In this document: one piece after another, positions 8,400 to 16,334 of the stretch
How positions within the stretch are numbered: position 1 is the first letter of the stretch
Layout: each line of letters opens with the position of its first letter
Source: Pirellulales bacterium
GTDB lineage: Bacteria > Planctomycetota > Planctomycetia > Pirellulales > S012-138
Length of the DNA: 32,831 nt
Direction of reading: 5' to 3'
NCBI GenBank assembly: GCA_028066245.1
Contig: JALCBR010000058.1
Span: 1-32,831 of the forward strand
Program-made: the position numbers and the translations under genes
The notes under the pieces: generated by a model
Seen by the model: only the letters and a program-made list of their open reading frames with translations
Database searches by the model: none
What the model was told of the DNA's origin: nothing

Positions 8400-8798
8400 T
8401 CAGGCCGGTTCATCCAACATCCAATCGGGCAAGCGTTGCGGTTGCCCTTCCTTGTCGACGCAGCAGAGAACGACCTTGGCTTCGGCCAATAATTCGTCGC
8501 CACGGAACAGAGAATACTCATGCTCGACGCGGGCCGCTCTGACCCGCGCAACCACGGTCCGCAATCGTAAGAGATCATCGTATCTGGCCGGACGATGAAA
8601 GCGGCATTCCGTGCGAACAACGACGATAAACCGCCCTGCGGATTCCATATCCTCCTTGTAACTGCGACCGTTCGCACGGAGCAATTCCGTGCGTCCCATT
8701 TCAAAATAGATGAAGTAATTGGCGTGATGCAGGTAACCGCCGGGGTCCGCTTCCGGGTAGCGGACGCGGATTTCGATTTCGTGCTGCGTAATCCGCAT
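8400..8798 (-). CDS. 4HBT/YbgC-type thioesterase
   Basis: From ATG 8798 this is a 132-residue hotdog protein. The motif RVRYPEADPGGYLHHANYF places the catalytic Asp at D18 (EADPGG), as in 4-hydroxybenzoyl-CoA thioesterase and YbgC, followed by the helix FEMGRTELLR. The family hydrolyses short-chain or aromatic acyl-CoA, and YbgC relatives act on acyl groups linked to the envelope. The frame is open upstream to 8936 but those residues are not family-like, so 8798 is preferred; no Shine-Dalgarno is evident. It is convergent with another thioesterase gene and divergent from a small unknown gene. Confidence 0.88.
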   Translation of the reverse strand: MRITQHEIEIRVRYPEADPGGYLHHANYFIYFEMGRTELLRANGRSYKEDMESAGRFIVVVRTECRFHRPARYDDLLRLRTVVARVRAARVEHEYSLFRGDELLAEAKVVLCCVDKEGQPQRLPDWMLDEPA

Positions 8799-8959
8799 GG
8801 AACTGAGGGGAGAGGGATTGATCGTCGTAGAAAAATGATTGACTGCCCGCCATCGTTGCTGAAGATAGAATGAACGCAGTGTGAAGGGAATGGGCGGATC
8901 GCAGGCGTGAACACGCCACCGACAGCAGTCAGCCAATCCCCATCGTTTCAGGTGAAGGC

Positions 8960-9247
8960 ATGAACTCCGAACAAATCGCCAACCAGATCGTGATGCGTTT
9001 CTTGGGATCGCTTCCCAAGGACTTGATTCGTGGTTTGCCTGACGATCATATCAAAGCGCTGCGAAATTGTATTCGGGACGTCTTGGGCATCACCGCCCGC
9101 GGCGAACGCGAGGCATGTGCGCAACTTGCCGAGACGCTGGACGCTGCTCCCGAGATTGTTCAGCAACTCGCTGAAGCCATCCGCAACCGCAGACCGAAAC
9201 AAGATCATTCCGGCAGCAGCAAACCGGTGGAAGGCACACCGGCCTAG
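8960..9247 (+). CDS. Small uncharacterised protein
   Basis: A 95-residue protein from ATG 8960, preceded by AGGTGAAGGC, which serves as a ribosome binding site. Residues 1-75 look mostly helical (MNSEQIANQIVMRFLGSLP..., then AQLAETLDAAPEIVQQLAEAI). The last 20 are basic and low in complexity. There is no signal peptide, membrane helix or recognised motif. The codon pattern and start signal suggest a real gene. Its function is unknown. It converges with the protoporphyrinogen oxidase gene. Confidence 0.7.
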   Translation: MNSEQIANQIVMRFLGSLPKDLIRGLPDDHIKALRNCIRDVLGITARGEREACAQLAETLDAAPEIVQQLAEAIRNRRPKQDHSGSSKPVEGTPA

Positions 9248-9297
9248 CGGCTCGTTTAGGTATCAATGGGCTGGCCCGTTGACAAATCAACAGGCAA

Positions 9298-10812
9298 CTA
9301 AGCTTTCAGCGCAGCAATCACGTTCGCCGCAGCTTGCTCTCCGGCACGTACACAATGCGGAATTCCTACGCCGCGCAAATAATTGCCGGCCAGCCCCAGC
9401 CCTGGCAAATGAGCGATCCGTTCTTCAATCGTTCGCACGCGGTCCCGATGCCCGAGATGATATTGCGGCATCGCTTGACGCCAACGGGCAACGCGCGAGA
9501 ACAACGGGGCTCCGCGCGCACCCAACAAGGCCTTGAGTTCCGCAAGGGCGATCTCCTTCAACTCGTCCTCATCCAGGTCAACGAGATCTGGTTGCAGAGC
9601 GCCGCCAAGGAACGCGCGCACCAAGACGCATCCCTCAGGTGCACGGTCAGGAAACTTCACGCTGGGAAAACTCGCCGCCAACAGCGGACGGTTGGCAGCC
9701 TGAGGAACAACAAATCCAAACCCATTCAGGGGATGTTCAATCTCGCTACGTAAGAATCCGAATGACACGACGGCGCTAGATGCGGCAGGAATTTCAGCCA
9801 GCACATCGGCCAACTTGGCGTCAACGCTTTTCAGAAGCATCGCGGCGCCTGGTAATGCTGTCGCCAGGATGATTGCATCGAACTCGCCCGAGATTGTCGA
9901 AACGCCCTGATTTGCACCGCCTTGATTCCAGGTGATGCGCCACTTTGAACCTGCCTTCTCCAGTGCTGAGACGCACGATTCGAGACTGATCGTGTGTTGC
10001 GCAATTCTCGCCGTGAGCGCAGAGATCAGGCTCGAATAGCCGTGACGCGGTGTCACAAACATTCCATAGCGTGCCCCGGAGCCTTGCGAAGAGTTGAGCG
10101 ATGGCACATCCTCATCCCGGTCAATGTTTCCATGCTTGTGCTTGGCACGCTTGCGTACCTTCCACGCGGCGCGGATCAAGCTGCCGTGTTTTTGCTCCAT
10201 CTCAGCAAATCGGGGAAGCGCTGCCGGCAGGCTGAGTTTCTCGCCATCGGCAGTAAAAATGCCCGCGACAAGCGGCTCGACCAACCGCTCGTAGATCTGC
10301 TTGCCAAAGCGGCGGCGAGTGAAGTCCGCCAAACTTTCGTCCGGATTGGTACTGCGAGAAACAAACAGCTCACAGGCGGCGCGGGCTTTTCCCGTCCAAC
10401 TCAGCAGCGGCGTTGTCAACAAAGCTCGCAACTTGCGCGGTTGCAGAAGCGCGAACTCTTCAGGCGTGGGAATCAGCTTGTCGCGGTAGAGCACAAACGC
10501 CCGGCGATGCTTCTCGTTCGTCTGGATCAAGTCGTCCAGGAGGTCCGCGCGACGAAGAAAGTCGACTGTGTCCGCGGCATCGACAAGAAAGCTGTCCGCC
10601 CCCTGTTCGACAAGAAACACCCCCTGCGACCCATCAGGCAACGTCACCGTCTCAGTGCGCGTCCATAAAGCGCCACCCAGGCGATCAGATGATTCCAGCA
10701 GGGTAAGTTCTGCCTCGGGCGCCTGCTCCTGCAACGCCACCGCGGCTGCTAGACCGCTGATCCCGCCGCCAATAATGGCAATCTTCAAACTAGCAGCATC
10801 AGCGTTCAACAT
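9298..10812 (-). CDS. hemG: Protoporphyrinogen oxidase, HemY-type
   Basis: A 504-residue FAD enzyme of the oxygen-dependent protoporphyrinogen/coproporphyrinogen oxidase family. It starts with the dinucleotide-binding motif IAIIGGGISGLAAA (about residues 11-24), then LLESSDRLGGALWT. Later come VEQGADSFL, LVAGIFTADGEKLSLPAALPR, and the C-terminal FAD segment LAGNYLRGVGIPHCVRAGEQAA. The family oxidises protoporphyrinogen IX to protoporphyrin IX, or the coproporphyrin form in some lineages, in late haem synthesis. The length is usual. The symbol follows the family name used for this flavoprotein and does not mean the unrelated E. coli flavodoxin HemG. No other haem gene is beside it. It lies 113 bases downstream of the TPR gene on the same strand, so cotranscription is possible. 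Confidence 0.9.
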   Translation of the reverse strand: MLNADAASLKIAIIGGGISGLAAAVALQEQAPEAELTLLESSDRLGGALWTRTETVTLPDGSQGVFLVEQGADSFLVDAADTVDFLRRADLLDDLIQTNEKHRRAFVLYRDKLIPTPEEFALLQPRKLRALLTTPLLSWTGKARAACELFVSRSTNPDESLADFTRRRFGKQIYERLVEPLVAGIFTADGEKLSLPAALPRFAEMEQKHGSLIRAAWKVRKRAKHKHGNIDRDEDVPSLNSSQGSGARYGMFVTPRHGYSSLISALTARIAQHTISLESCVSALEKAGSKWRITWNQGGANQGVSTISGEFDAIILATALPGAAMLLKSVDAKLADVLAEIPAASSAVVSFGFLRSEIEHPLNGFGFVVPQAANRPLLAASFPSVKFPDRAPEGCVLVRAFLGGALQPDLVDLDEDELKEIALAELKALLGARGAPLFSRVARWRQAMPQYHLGHRDRVRTIEERIAHLPGLGLAGNYLRGVGIPHCVRAGEQAAANVIAALKA

Positions 10813-10910
10813 TTGACGAGGTCGCGGACATCGGCAGGGCTAAGCGAGTCTCTGACAACTCTCTTTGTAGCTGGATGGCCGCGTAGTTGACAGTCCTCAA
10901 GCGTCAACGG

Positions 10911-10935
10911 TTATTGGCGCTGTGATTATTGGCGC
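10911..10935. repeat. Short tandem repeat over the TPR gene stop codon
   Basis: TTATTGGCGC occurs at 10911-10920 and again at 10926-10935, a 15-base period. The second copy contains the stop codon of the TPR gene (TAA on the minus strand at 10928-10926), so the first copy is a downstream echo of the end of the gene. It probably arose by slippage. Confidence 0.6.
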
Positions 10936-13900
10936 GGCGCTCTTCTTCCCCACCCTGAACCGTAGCGGTTAGCCGTACGCAAAGATTCCTGCTGCCGGGC
11001 GAGATCATCCGCGATCTCCCGCTCGAGTTTTTCCATGGCGGATTTCGCTTCGGCGGAATCACCGTCAAGCCGGACTGCTTGGCGAAGGTCCGTCAACGCC
11101 GCAGTCCGTCGCTCTTGCTTCAACCACAGTTGAGCACGGACGACGTAGTAGGGAGCAAACCGCGGGCGACGTAAAATCGCATCGTTGTACTTCGCAATCG
11201 CGGCATCGACCTCGGAAATCGTCGTCACCGATTTGGGGTCGGGCAGCAGCACGCCATCAAACTCCAAGCTCTGCACTTCGTCCGTTGCCGCGTTCTCATC
11301 CGTGCTGGATTTCACGACCGACATTTGCGCGTCATCCTGGCTTTCCTCGCGATCATCTTCTGTGGAGTGAATCGTCTCGCCGATGCCGATTCGCGTTGAA
11401 GGTGTGGCAATCACCGCAAAAGGGTCGCTCGCTTCGTTTGCGTTCATCGAGGACTCGTCGCGCGTGATGATCTGGAACAGAGAACCATCACCTCGAAGGG
11501 CAGCCCGCGAGACAGCGCGATTACGGCGTGTCGCCGCCCACAACGCGTCAGTGTCGGTTTCCGCTGTCACTTCACCGGTTGTGGAAGTGGATGGTTCTTG
11601 GACGGGCGACTCCACGATGTGGGACTTAGTCGGAAGAGTCACATCTTCCTCAACCTTCTCGACCACTGACTCCACAGGTTTCGGGTCCGCTTCAGTGACG
11701 CGGACGAAGGTTCGCTTGTGACGCGGCAACGTGGTGCTCCCGCCACCGAGCACGATTCGCATCGGCTTCTTCTCGGGTTCAGTCGGTTGCGGGGTCACGT
11801 TCGCCGTCTCATCCATGCTGCGACGATTTGGATCTTGCAACAAAGTGCGCTCCGGATCGGCCACGTTTTTGGCAACGTTATCTGGCGAAGCAAGCGTCGG
11901 AGACGCAGCAACATCGGAGGATGAAGTGGTCTCGGGAACTGTGCTTTGAGATGAAGTGGTTGGCGGTTGAGCCTCAGCGACACTCTCCGTTGGTGGTGTC
12001 TGATCGACAACCTTCTGGTCGCTCTGCGGTGTGCCAGATTTTGGGGCACTGTTCTGGGCGACGGTCTCCTGCCGGGGACGACCGCCTGAGAAGAACGGGT
12101 CATTGGCAAGATCGCCAATCACGCCAGGCGTGGTCTTGGCAATCAAACTCTTTGGAGCCTGCCCCTCTGAGTTCTGCTGGGCACCGGTTGGAGGCATCTC
12201 TACGGTGGTGATGGGTTCGCCCGAACGGCGAAGGCGGGTCAGCAGTGATTCCCATTTGGAGTCCTGCATTTTCGGTTCAGACAATTGCTCAAAGTTCTGC
12301 AATGCCGAATAGAAATCCCCGCTCAGCGCGTAGGCAAGCCCACGGTCATAGACGGATAGGTCGTCAGATTCATCCAGCGCAATCGCAGCGTCCAGGATAT
12401 CCACGGCATCCTCGTATTCGCCATTGAGCATCAGCATGGTGCCATACTGGGCGTGCGCCAGGGCGAAATCCGGCTTGAGACGAATCGCTTCTTCGTAGTC
12501 TCGGGCTGCTTTTTCCAGTTTTCCAGCCACGCGATAAGTTTCCGCGCGATCGTAGTAGGCTTTGGCCATCTTCGGTTTGAGGCGCAACACGATGTTGAAG
12601 TCGTATACCGATTCGCGATACATCTTTTGCTCGCGATAGGCCAGGGCTCGATTTCCGTAAGCTTCCAGCCCATAGGCATCCAACTCGATCGCTTTGGAAT
12701 AGGCCGCAATCGCCTGTTTAAATTTCTGCTCGATGGCAAGTGACTTACCGCGATTGAGCCAGTCTTCGTAGGTCTTGGGCGTCTTCGTCGTGGCTTGCTC
12801 TCGACGGTTGAAGCGTTCCGCCATGGCCTTGAGCGCGGCGTTGTCTTGCCGCTGCGGATCTCTGACGCGAACCAGCGGTTGATTTGCCAGGCTCGATGGC
12901 GGCGTGTTCTCCGCAGCGCTGGTTTCAGCAGGCTTGTTGTCGTTACTTGCCGCCGGGGGCGTCATGCCAAGTTCGGCGTCGCTTGGTCCCAACCGCGATG
13001 AGTTCGCGTGGGCTGAAGCCATCTTGGGTGGCAACGCGGTTTCGTTCTGAGACGATCGTTGCCGGGTCGGTGAGTGCGTCTGCGCGCGGCGCTGACGGCG
13101 TGCTTGTGGAGTCACCCGCGGTGAAGCCAGCTGCGGCGAGCGCGCGACTTCGGTCCCTCGCCGGCCGGCAGGTGATTCGGCAACTTCAGGCTCTGGCGCC
13201 AATTCTGGTGAGCCACTTGGTGGCATCATCGGCATGGGGCCAGGACGGCCGTTGACGAGCATCTCTGGCAGCATGGACATCAAGCCGGAGCGCCGCTCCT
13301 CTGTCTGCTTCGGCGGAGGAGAATGGCCAAAGGCACTGTTCGCGCGCGGTGCTGGTCGCCGCGTGGGCGGGGGCACTTGATGTCGCCTGTGGCGCGCCTG
13401 ACTGGACTGCGGTACCTGCTGACGTTGCGGAGGATTATGGCGGTTGCCAAAGAGATCCAACAACGGGTTGAAGAGACCGCGCCGCTGGCGCGGTTGGGAG
13501 TTGCGACTCGCGCCCGGTTGATTCGGCACGCCATGATCATGATTTCCATGCGGTCGATCCGCCAAAGCACGTCCATGCGAGTGCGAATCACGCGTTGGTC
13601 CGATGGGGCGACCACTTGTTTCCTCTCGTGCGGAGTTGGTTGTCGGCTCAAACGCGTCCGCAAGCGATTGATCGCGAGACTGACGTGAGGACGTGCCTAA
13701 CGGTCGGCGACCTGTATTGGCGGTCGGCGAACGAAACTGCGAGCTAGGCGTTTGAGACTGCGGCTGACTGGCATCGCTACGGGGTTGAACATATGACCGG
13801 TTGCCAGAATAGGCTGACGGTCGTTGGTTGCGCGTCGTGCGATGAGCAGGATACTCACCTTGCGATGCTGCATCCCGTGAGTTGCGTCCACCCGTCAGCG

Positions 13901-14081
13901 CGTCCCAAAGGGAAAACCGCTTTGGCTCGCTCTCCCGGCGCGCAGAGGGAGCCTGGGACGAGGACGGTTGACGGCCGGACGATTGCGCATGGACATGCGG
14001 TTGCTGCGCGTATTGCGCGGCCAATGTGCCGATCATCAATCCGCAAACAACAATCGCCAGTGAGGCGGCGCGGAGATGCAT
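10926..14081 (-). CDS. Large exported TPR protein with long disordered regions
   Basis: 1051 residues from ATG 14081, with GGGGGA about ten bases upstream as a ribosome binding site. Residues 1-22 form a signal peptide (LAIVVCGLMIGTLAAQ). Residues 30-430 are Arg/Ser/Pro/Gln-rich and probably disordered. Residues about 437-600 hold four to five tandem TPR units (for example YGNRALAYREQKMYRESVYD). Then follow a Thr/Pro/Glu-rich linker to about 950 and one more TPR pair near the C-terminus (YVVRAQLWLKQERRTAALTD). TPRs mediate protein contacts, so it is likely a periplasmic or envelope scaffold. No enzyme domain is visible. Many acidic/Thr-rich linker residues resemble other planctomycete surface proteins. 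Confidence 0.85.
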   Translation of the reverse strand: MHLRAASLAIVVCGLMIGTLAAQYAQQPHVHAQSSGRQPSSSQAPSARRESEPKRFSLWDALTGGRNSRDAASQGEYPAHRTTRNQRPSAYSGNRSYVQPRSDASQPQSQTPSSQFRSPTANTGRRPLGTSSRQSRDQSLADAFEPTTNSAREETSGRPIGPTRDSHSHGRALADRPHGNHDHGVPNQPGASRNSQPRQRRGLFNPLLDLFGNRHNPPQRQQVPQSSQARHRRHQVPPPTRRPAPRANSAFGHSPPPKQTEERRSGLMSMLPEMLVNGRPGPMPMMPPSGSPELAPEPEVAESPAGRRGTEVARSPQLASPRVTPQARRQRRAQTHSPTRQRSSQNETALPPKMASAHANSSRLGPSDAELGMTPPAASNDNKPAETSAAENTPPSSLANQPLVRVRDPQRQDNAALKAMAERFNRREQATTKTPKTYEDWLNRGKSLAIEQKFKQAIAAYSKAIELDAYGLEAYGNRALAYREQKMYRESVYDFNIVLRLKPKMAKAYYDRAETYRVAGKLEKAARDYEEAIRLKPDFALAHAQYGTMLMLNGEYEDAVDILDAAIALDESDDLSVYDRGLAYALSGDFYSALQNFEQLSEPKMQDSKWESLLTRLRRSGEPITTVEMPPTGAQQNSEGQAPKSLIAKTTPGVIGDLANDPFFSGGRPRQETVAQNSAPKSGTPQSDQKVVDQTPPTESVAEAQPPTTSSQSTVPETTSSSDVAASPTLASPDNVAKNVADPERTLLQDPNRRSMDETANVTPQPTEPEKKPMRIVLGGGSTTLPRHKRTFVRVTEADPKPVESVVEKVEEDVTLPTKSHIVESPVQEPSTSTTGEVTAETDTDALWAATRRNRAVSRAALRGDGSLFQIITRDESSMNANEASDPFAVIATPSTRIGIGETIHSTEDDREESQDDAQMSVVKSSTDENAATDEVQSLEFDGVLLPDPKSVTTISEVDAAIAKYNDAILRRPRFAPYYVVRAQLWLKQERRTAALTDLRQAVRLDGDSAEAKSAMEKLEREIADDLARQQESLRTANRYGSGWGRRAPRQ

Positions 14082-14253
14082 CGTTTCGTCCCCCAGGATT
14101 GAGAATCACCCAAGATTCGCTTGAAAGCCAATGCGCAAACCGCGCGGCGCGGATTGTGCTCATCGATGTCATCGGCAGATTCTGCAAATCCGGTTGAACC
14201 GAAAGAATCCGGATGACCGGCAAAGGCAAGTTGCGCCAGCATTGCCAGCGCGC

Positions 14254-14292
14254 AAAAAAAGCGGCGCGTCAACACTCAAGGCCGCGCCGCTT
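14254..14292 (-). terminator. Rho-independent terminator of the peptidyl-prolyl isomerase gene
   Basis: On the minus strand a 10-bp perfect stem (plus-strand arms AAGCGGCGCG 14259-14268 and CGCGCCGCTT 14283-14292) with a 14-nt loop is followed by a run of seven T (A run 14254-14260 on the plus strand). It lies 30 bases beyond the isomerase stop and separates that gene from the TPR gene. Confidence 0.88.
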
Positions 14293-14322
14293 CTCAGGTT
14301 GAGTTTGGTCGAGCTGAGGCGC

Positions 14323-15672
14323 TCAGTTCCCGCCGCCGCCATCTCCACCACCGCCTCCGGTGTTGCTGCCGCCACCGGAGCCACCATCACCGGCGCCAGT
14401 ATCATTTGAGCCATCACCGCCGCCAGCGGCATTTCCACCGCTGTCACTGCCAGCGGCGTCAGTTCCTTCCTCGGGATCACCGACTTTGCGGAACTTGTAC
14501 TCGTGGTCGCGCGCGTTAAGCACGGTGGCCTTGATGATGCGATCAGGTTCGGAAATCGTCCCGTCCTCGCTCCTGGCATCAGGACGCGCGAACTTGGTGA
14601 CAGTGTCCATCCCTTCGACAACGCGGCCAAAAACGGTGTATTCCCCGTCTAACTGACGCGCGTTATCACGCCGAAAAGTGATGAAGAATTGAGAACTCGC
14701 TGTCTCTTTTGAAATCGCCTGACGGGCCATTGAGACAGAGCCGCGGAAGTGCTTGCGATAGGGTTCTTCGCTGGCCTCAAAGGGAATCTCGTATCCGGCC
14801 CCGCCATTACCGGAATTAGTCGGATCGCCAACGAGCGCTGATTCTCCCTCGACCACGCGATAGAACTCAAGACCGTCGTAAAACCCTTTGCGGACGAGCG
14901 TGATGAAGTTGGCCACCGTGTTGGGAGCTTCGTTCTCAAACAGTTCGATCACGACCATCCCCGTCGAGGTTTCCAGCTGGACGCGGGGCAATTCCAGAGC
15001 ATCCCCCGAAGGCTTTTCATCCGCTTTTTGCGCGGCCAATTCCGCTTCCCAGGCTTGGCGATCCAGATCGAGGTTGGCCCGCATGGACTGTGCCTCCGCT
15101 GAAAGTGGTCGGCGTCCCGCTAGCTCCTTTTCCGCGTCTTCGAGAGTCTTCTGGGCTGTGGAGTAATCGTTGAGCAGGTATTGGCACTGACCTGCATAAT
15201 CCAAATGCTGCCCCCGCCGATCCGTACTCCTGTCCAACAAGACGTTCCACAAGCGGAGTGATTCTTCGAATTTATCTTCTTTGAAGAGCAGAAAGGCTAG
15301 CGATTCAAGGAACTTGGCCTTCTCCTGATCTTCCGGGTTTTCCCGATAGGCCGCCTCGATCAGGGCTTGAAGCTGAACCGACATCTCCTTGGCTTCACCC
15401 AGTAACTGGTCGAACTGTTGCTCCATGGCCGGCCGATCTTCAGGGCGGGATTGTTTGTAGTCCACCTGGAGCTTTCGCATCGCGTCGAGCTTCGTTCGCC
15501 ACTGGGCGAAGAGCGCGTCGAACTCTTGTGCCGCCTTGCCTGGCTGTCCCCCGCCCGTTTGCTGACCGGTAGCTTGTGTGCCATCTTGTGCGGCGACGAT
15601 CCCCACGGTGGCAACAGTTATGCAGGTGATAACCGCCAACACGCACGTAACATGTGACCATTTTCGCATCAT
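14323..15672 (-). CDS. Exported cyclophilin-type peptidyl-prolyl isomerase with Gly-rich tail
   Basis: 449 residues from ATG 15672, which has AGGAG five bases upstream. Residues 1-29 are a signal peptide ending near VAAQ. Residues about 40-215 are helical and TPR-like (RSTDRRGQHLDYAGQCQYLL). Residues about 230-390 are a cyclophilin domain: NFITLVRKGFYDGLEFYRVV keeps the catalytic Arg of F-[HY]-R-V, and ASSQFFITF and GEYTVFGRVVEGMD are typical. The usual FMIQGGDP is altered to SALVGDP and the drug-binding Trp is absent, so activity may be reduced. The last 45 residues are almost all Gly/Ser/Asp/Asn. It is likely a periplasmic folding helper. Confidence 0.88.
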   Translation of the reverse strand: MMRKWSHVTCVLAVITCITVATVGIVAAQDGTQATGQQTGGGQPGKAAQEFDALFAQWRTKLDAMRKLQVDYKQSRPEDRPAMEQQFDQLLGEAKEMSVQLQALIEAAYRENPEDQEKAKFLESLAFLLFKEDKFEESLRLWNVLLDRSTDRRGQHLDYAGQCQYLLNDYSTAQKTLEDAEKELAGRRPLSAEAQSMRANLDLDRQAWEAELAAQKADEKPSGDALELPRVQLETSTGMVVIELFENEAPNTVANFITLVRKGFYDGLEFYRVVEGESALVGDPTNSGNGGAGYEIPFEASEEPYRKHFRGSVSMARQAISKETASSQFFITFRRDNARQLDGEYTVFGRVVEGMDTVTKFARPDARSEDGTISEPDRIIKATVLNARDHEYKFRKVGDPEEGTDAAGSDSGGNAAGGGDGSNDTGAGDGGSGGGSNTGGGGGDGGGGN

Positions 15673-16334
15673 GAATGCTCCTGAAGAACTGATCCCCAGT
15701 CCGCGGTGAGCGATCTCTCGCGGACGGGCTGTCAGGTTGCTGGGTTAAAGTGGGATCAGGCTAACATCTTTGGCGCAAACCGTTAAGAGCCGCACGCCGG
15801 CGTTGAGAGTTCGCGATTTTCCACGCAATGGCGACGGTCATCTCGATCACATCCCCAGGGAATGTGTGTGAATGATCTGGAGCCGGTCTCAAAGCGGCAC
15901 TCTCTTGGTCCGTACGAAAAATCGCCACATCAGTTCCCACAATTGGAATTGCCGAAAGAGTCAACGTGGTGCACGCAATGTGCTACTTTTGCCCTAGTTG
16001 ACACTCAAAGCGCTGATGGACTACACTCCGGACTTTCCGTAACAGGCGCAGGGGATGGAACTTATACAGCGTCGTCGAAATCCGGTGCAGGTCGTCGGTT
16101 TGCACGAGTCAGCCAGGCGGAATTCCAGGTGAAGGATCATCAAATCCTGGGAAAACTCAGACGGAAAACACTCTCAAATAAAGGGTTACGAGGAAAGTCG
16201 TGACTCGTCTTCCCGTTCGTGGCGCCAGCCGAGGCCAGATTCGGCAATCCGCGTACGGGAGTCGTTGATCCAAATCTTGTTACGAATTTCACAAGCGGTC
16301 GTTTCTCTCGTTGTATTGCGGAAAAGGCAATCGG
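15673..16334. other. 662-bp divergent intergenic region
   Basis: This lies between the minus-strand isomerase and the plus-strand pyrophosphatase. No gene, tRNA or riboswitch fold was recognised. A 113-residue plus-strand frame at 15862-16203 has no coding character. It must hold promoters for both flanking genes; one candidate is listed separately. Confidence 0.5.
15998..16027 (+). promoter_or_regulatory. Candidate sigma-70 type promoter upstream of hppA
   Basis: TTGACA (15998-16003) matches the -35 consensus exactly and TACACT (16022-16027) matches four of six bases of the -10 box, with an 18-base spacer. If used, it would give a 5' leader of about 300 bases before the hppA ATG. This is a sequence match only. 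Confidence 0.35.

Noticed and set aside
9994-10668. 224-residue plus-strand frame
   Set aside because: It is a shadow of the protoporphyrinogen oxidase gene.
15862-16203. 113-residue frame upstream of hppA
   Set aside because: No ribosome binding site, no domain and irregular codon use.
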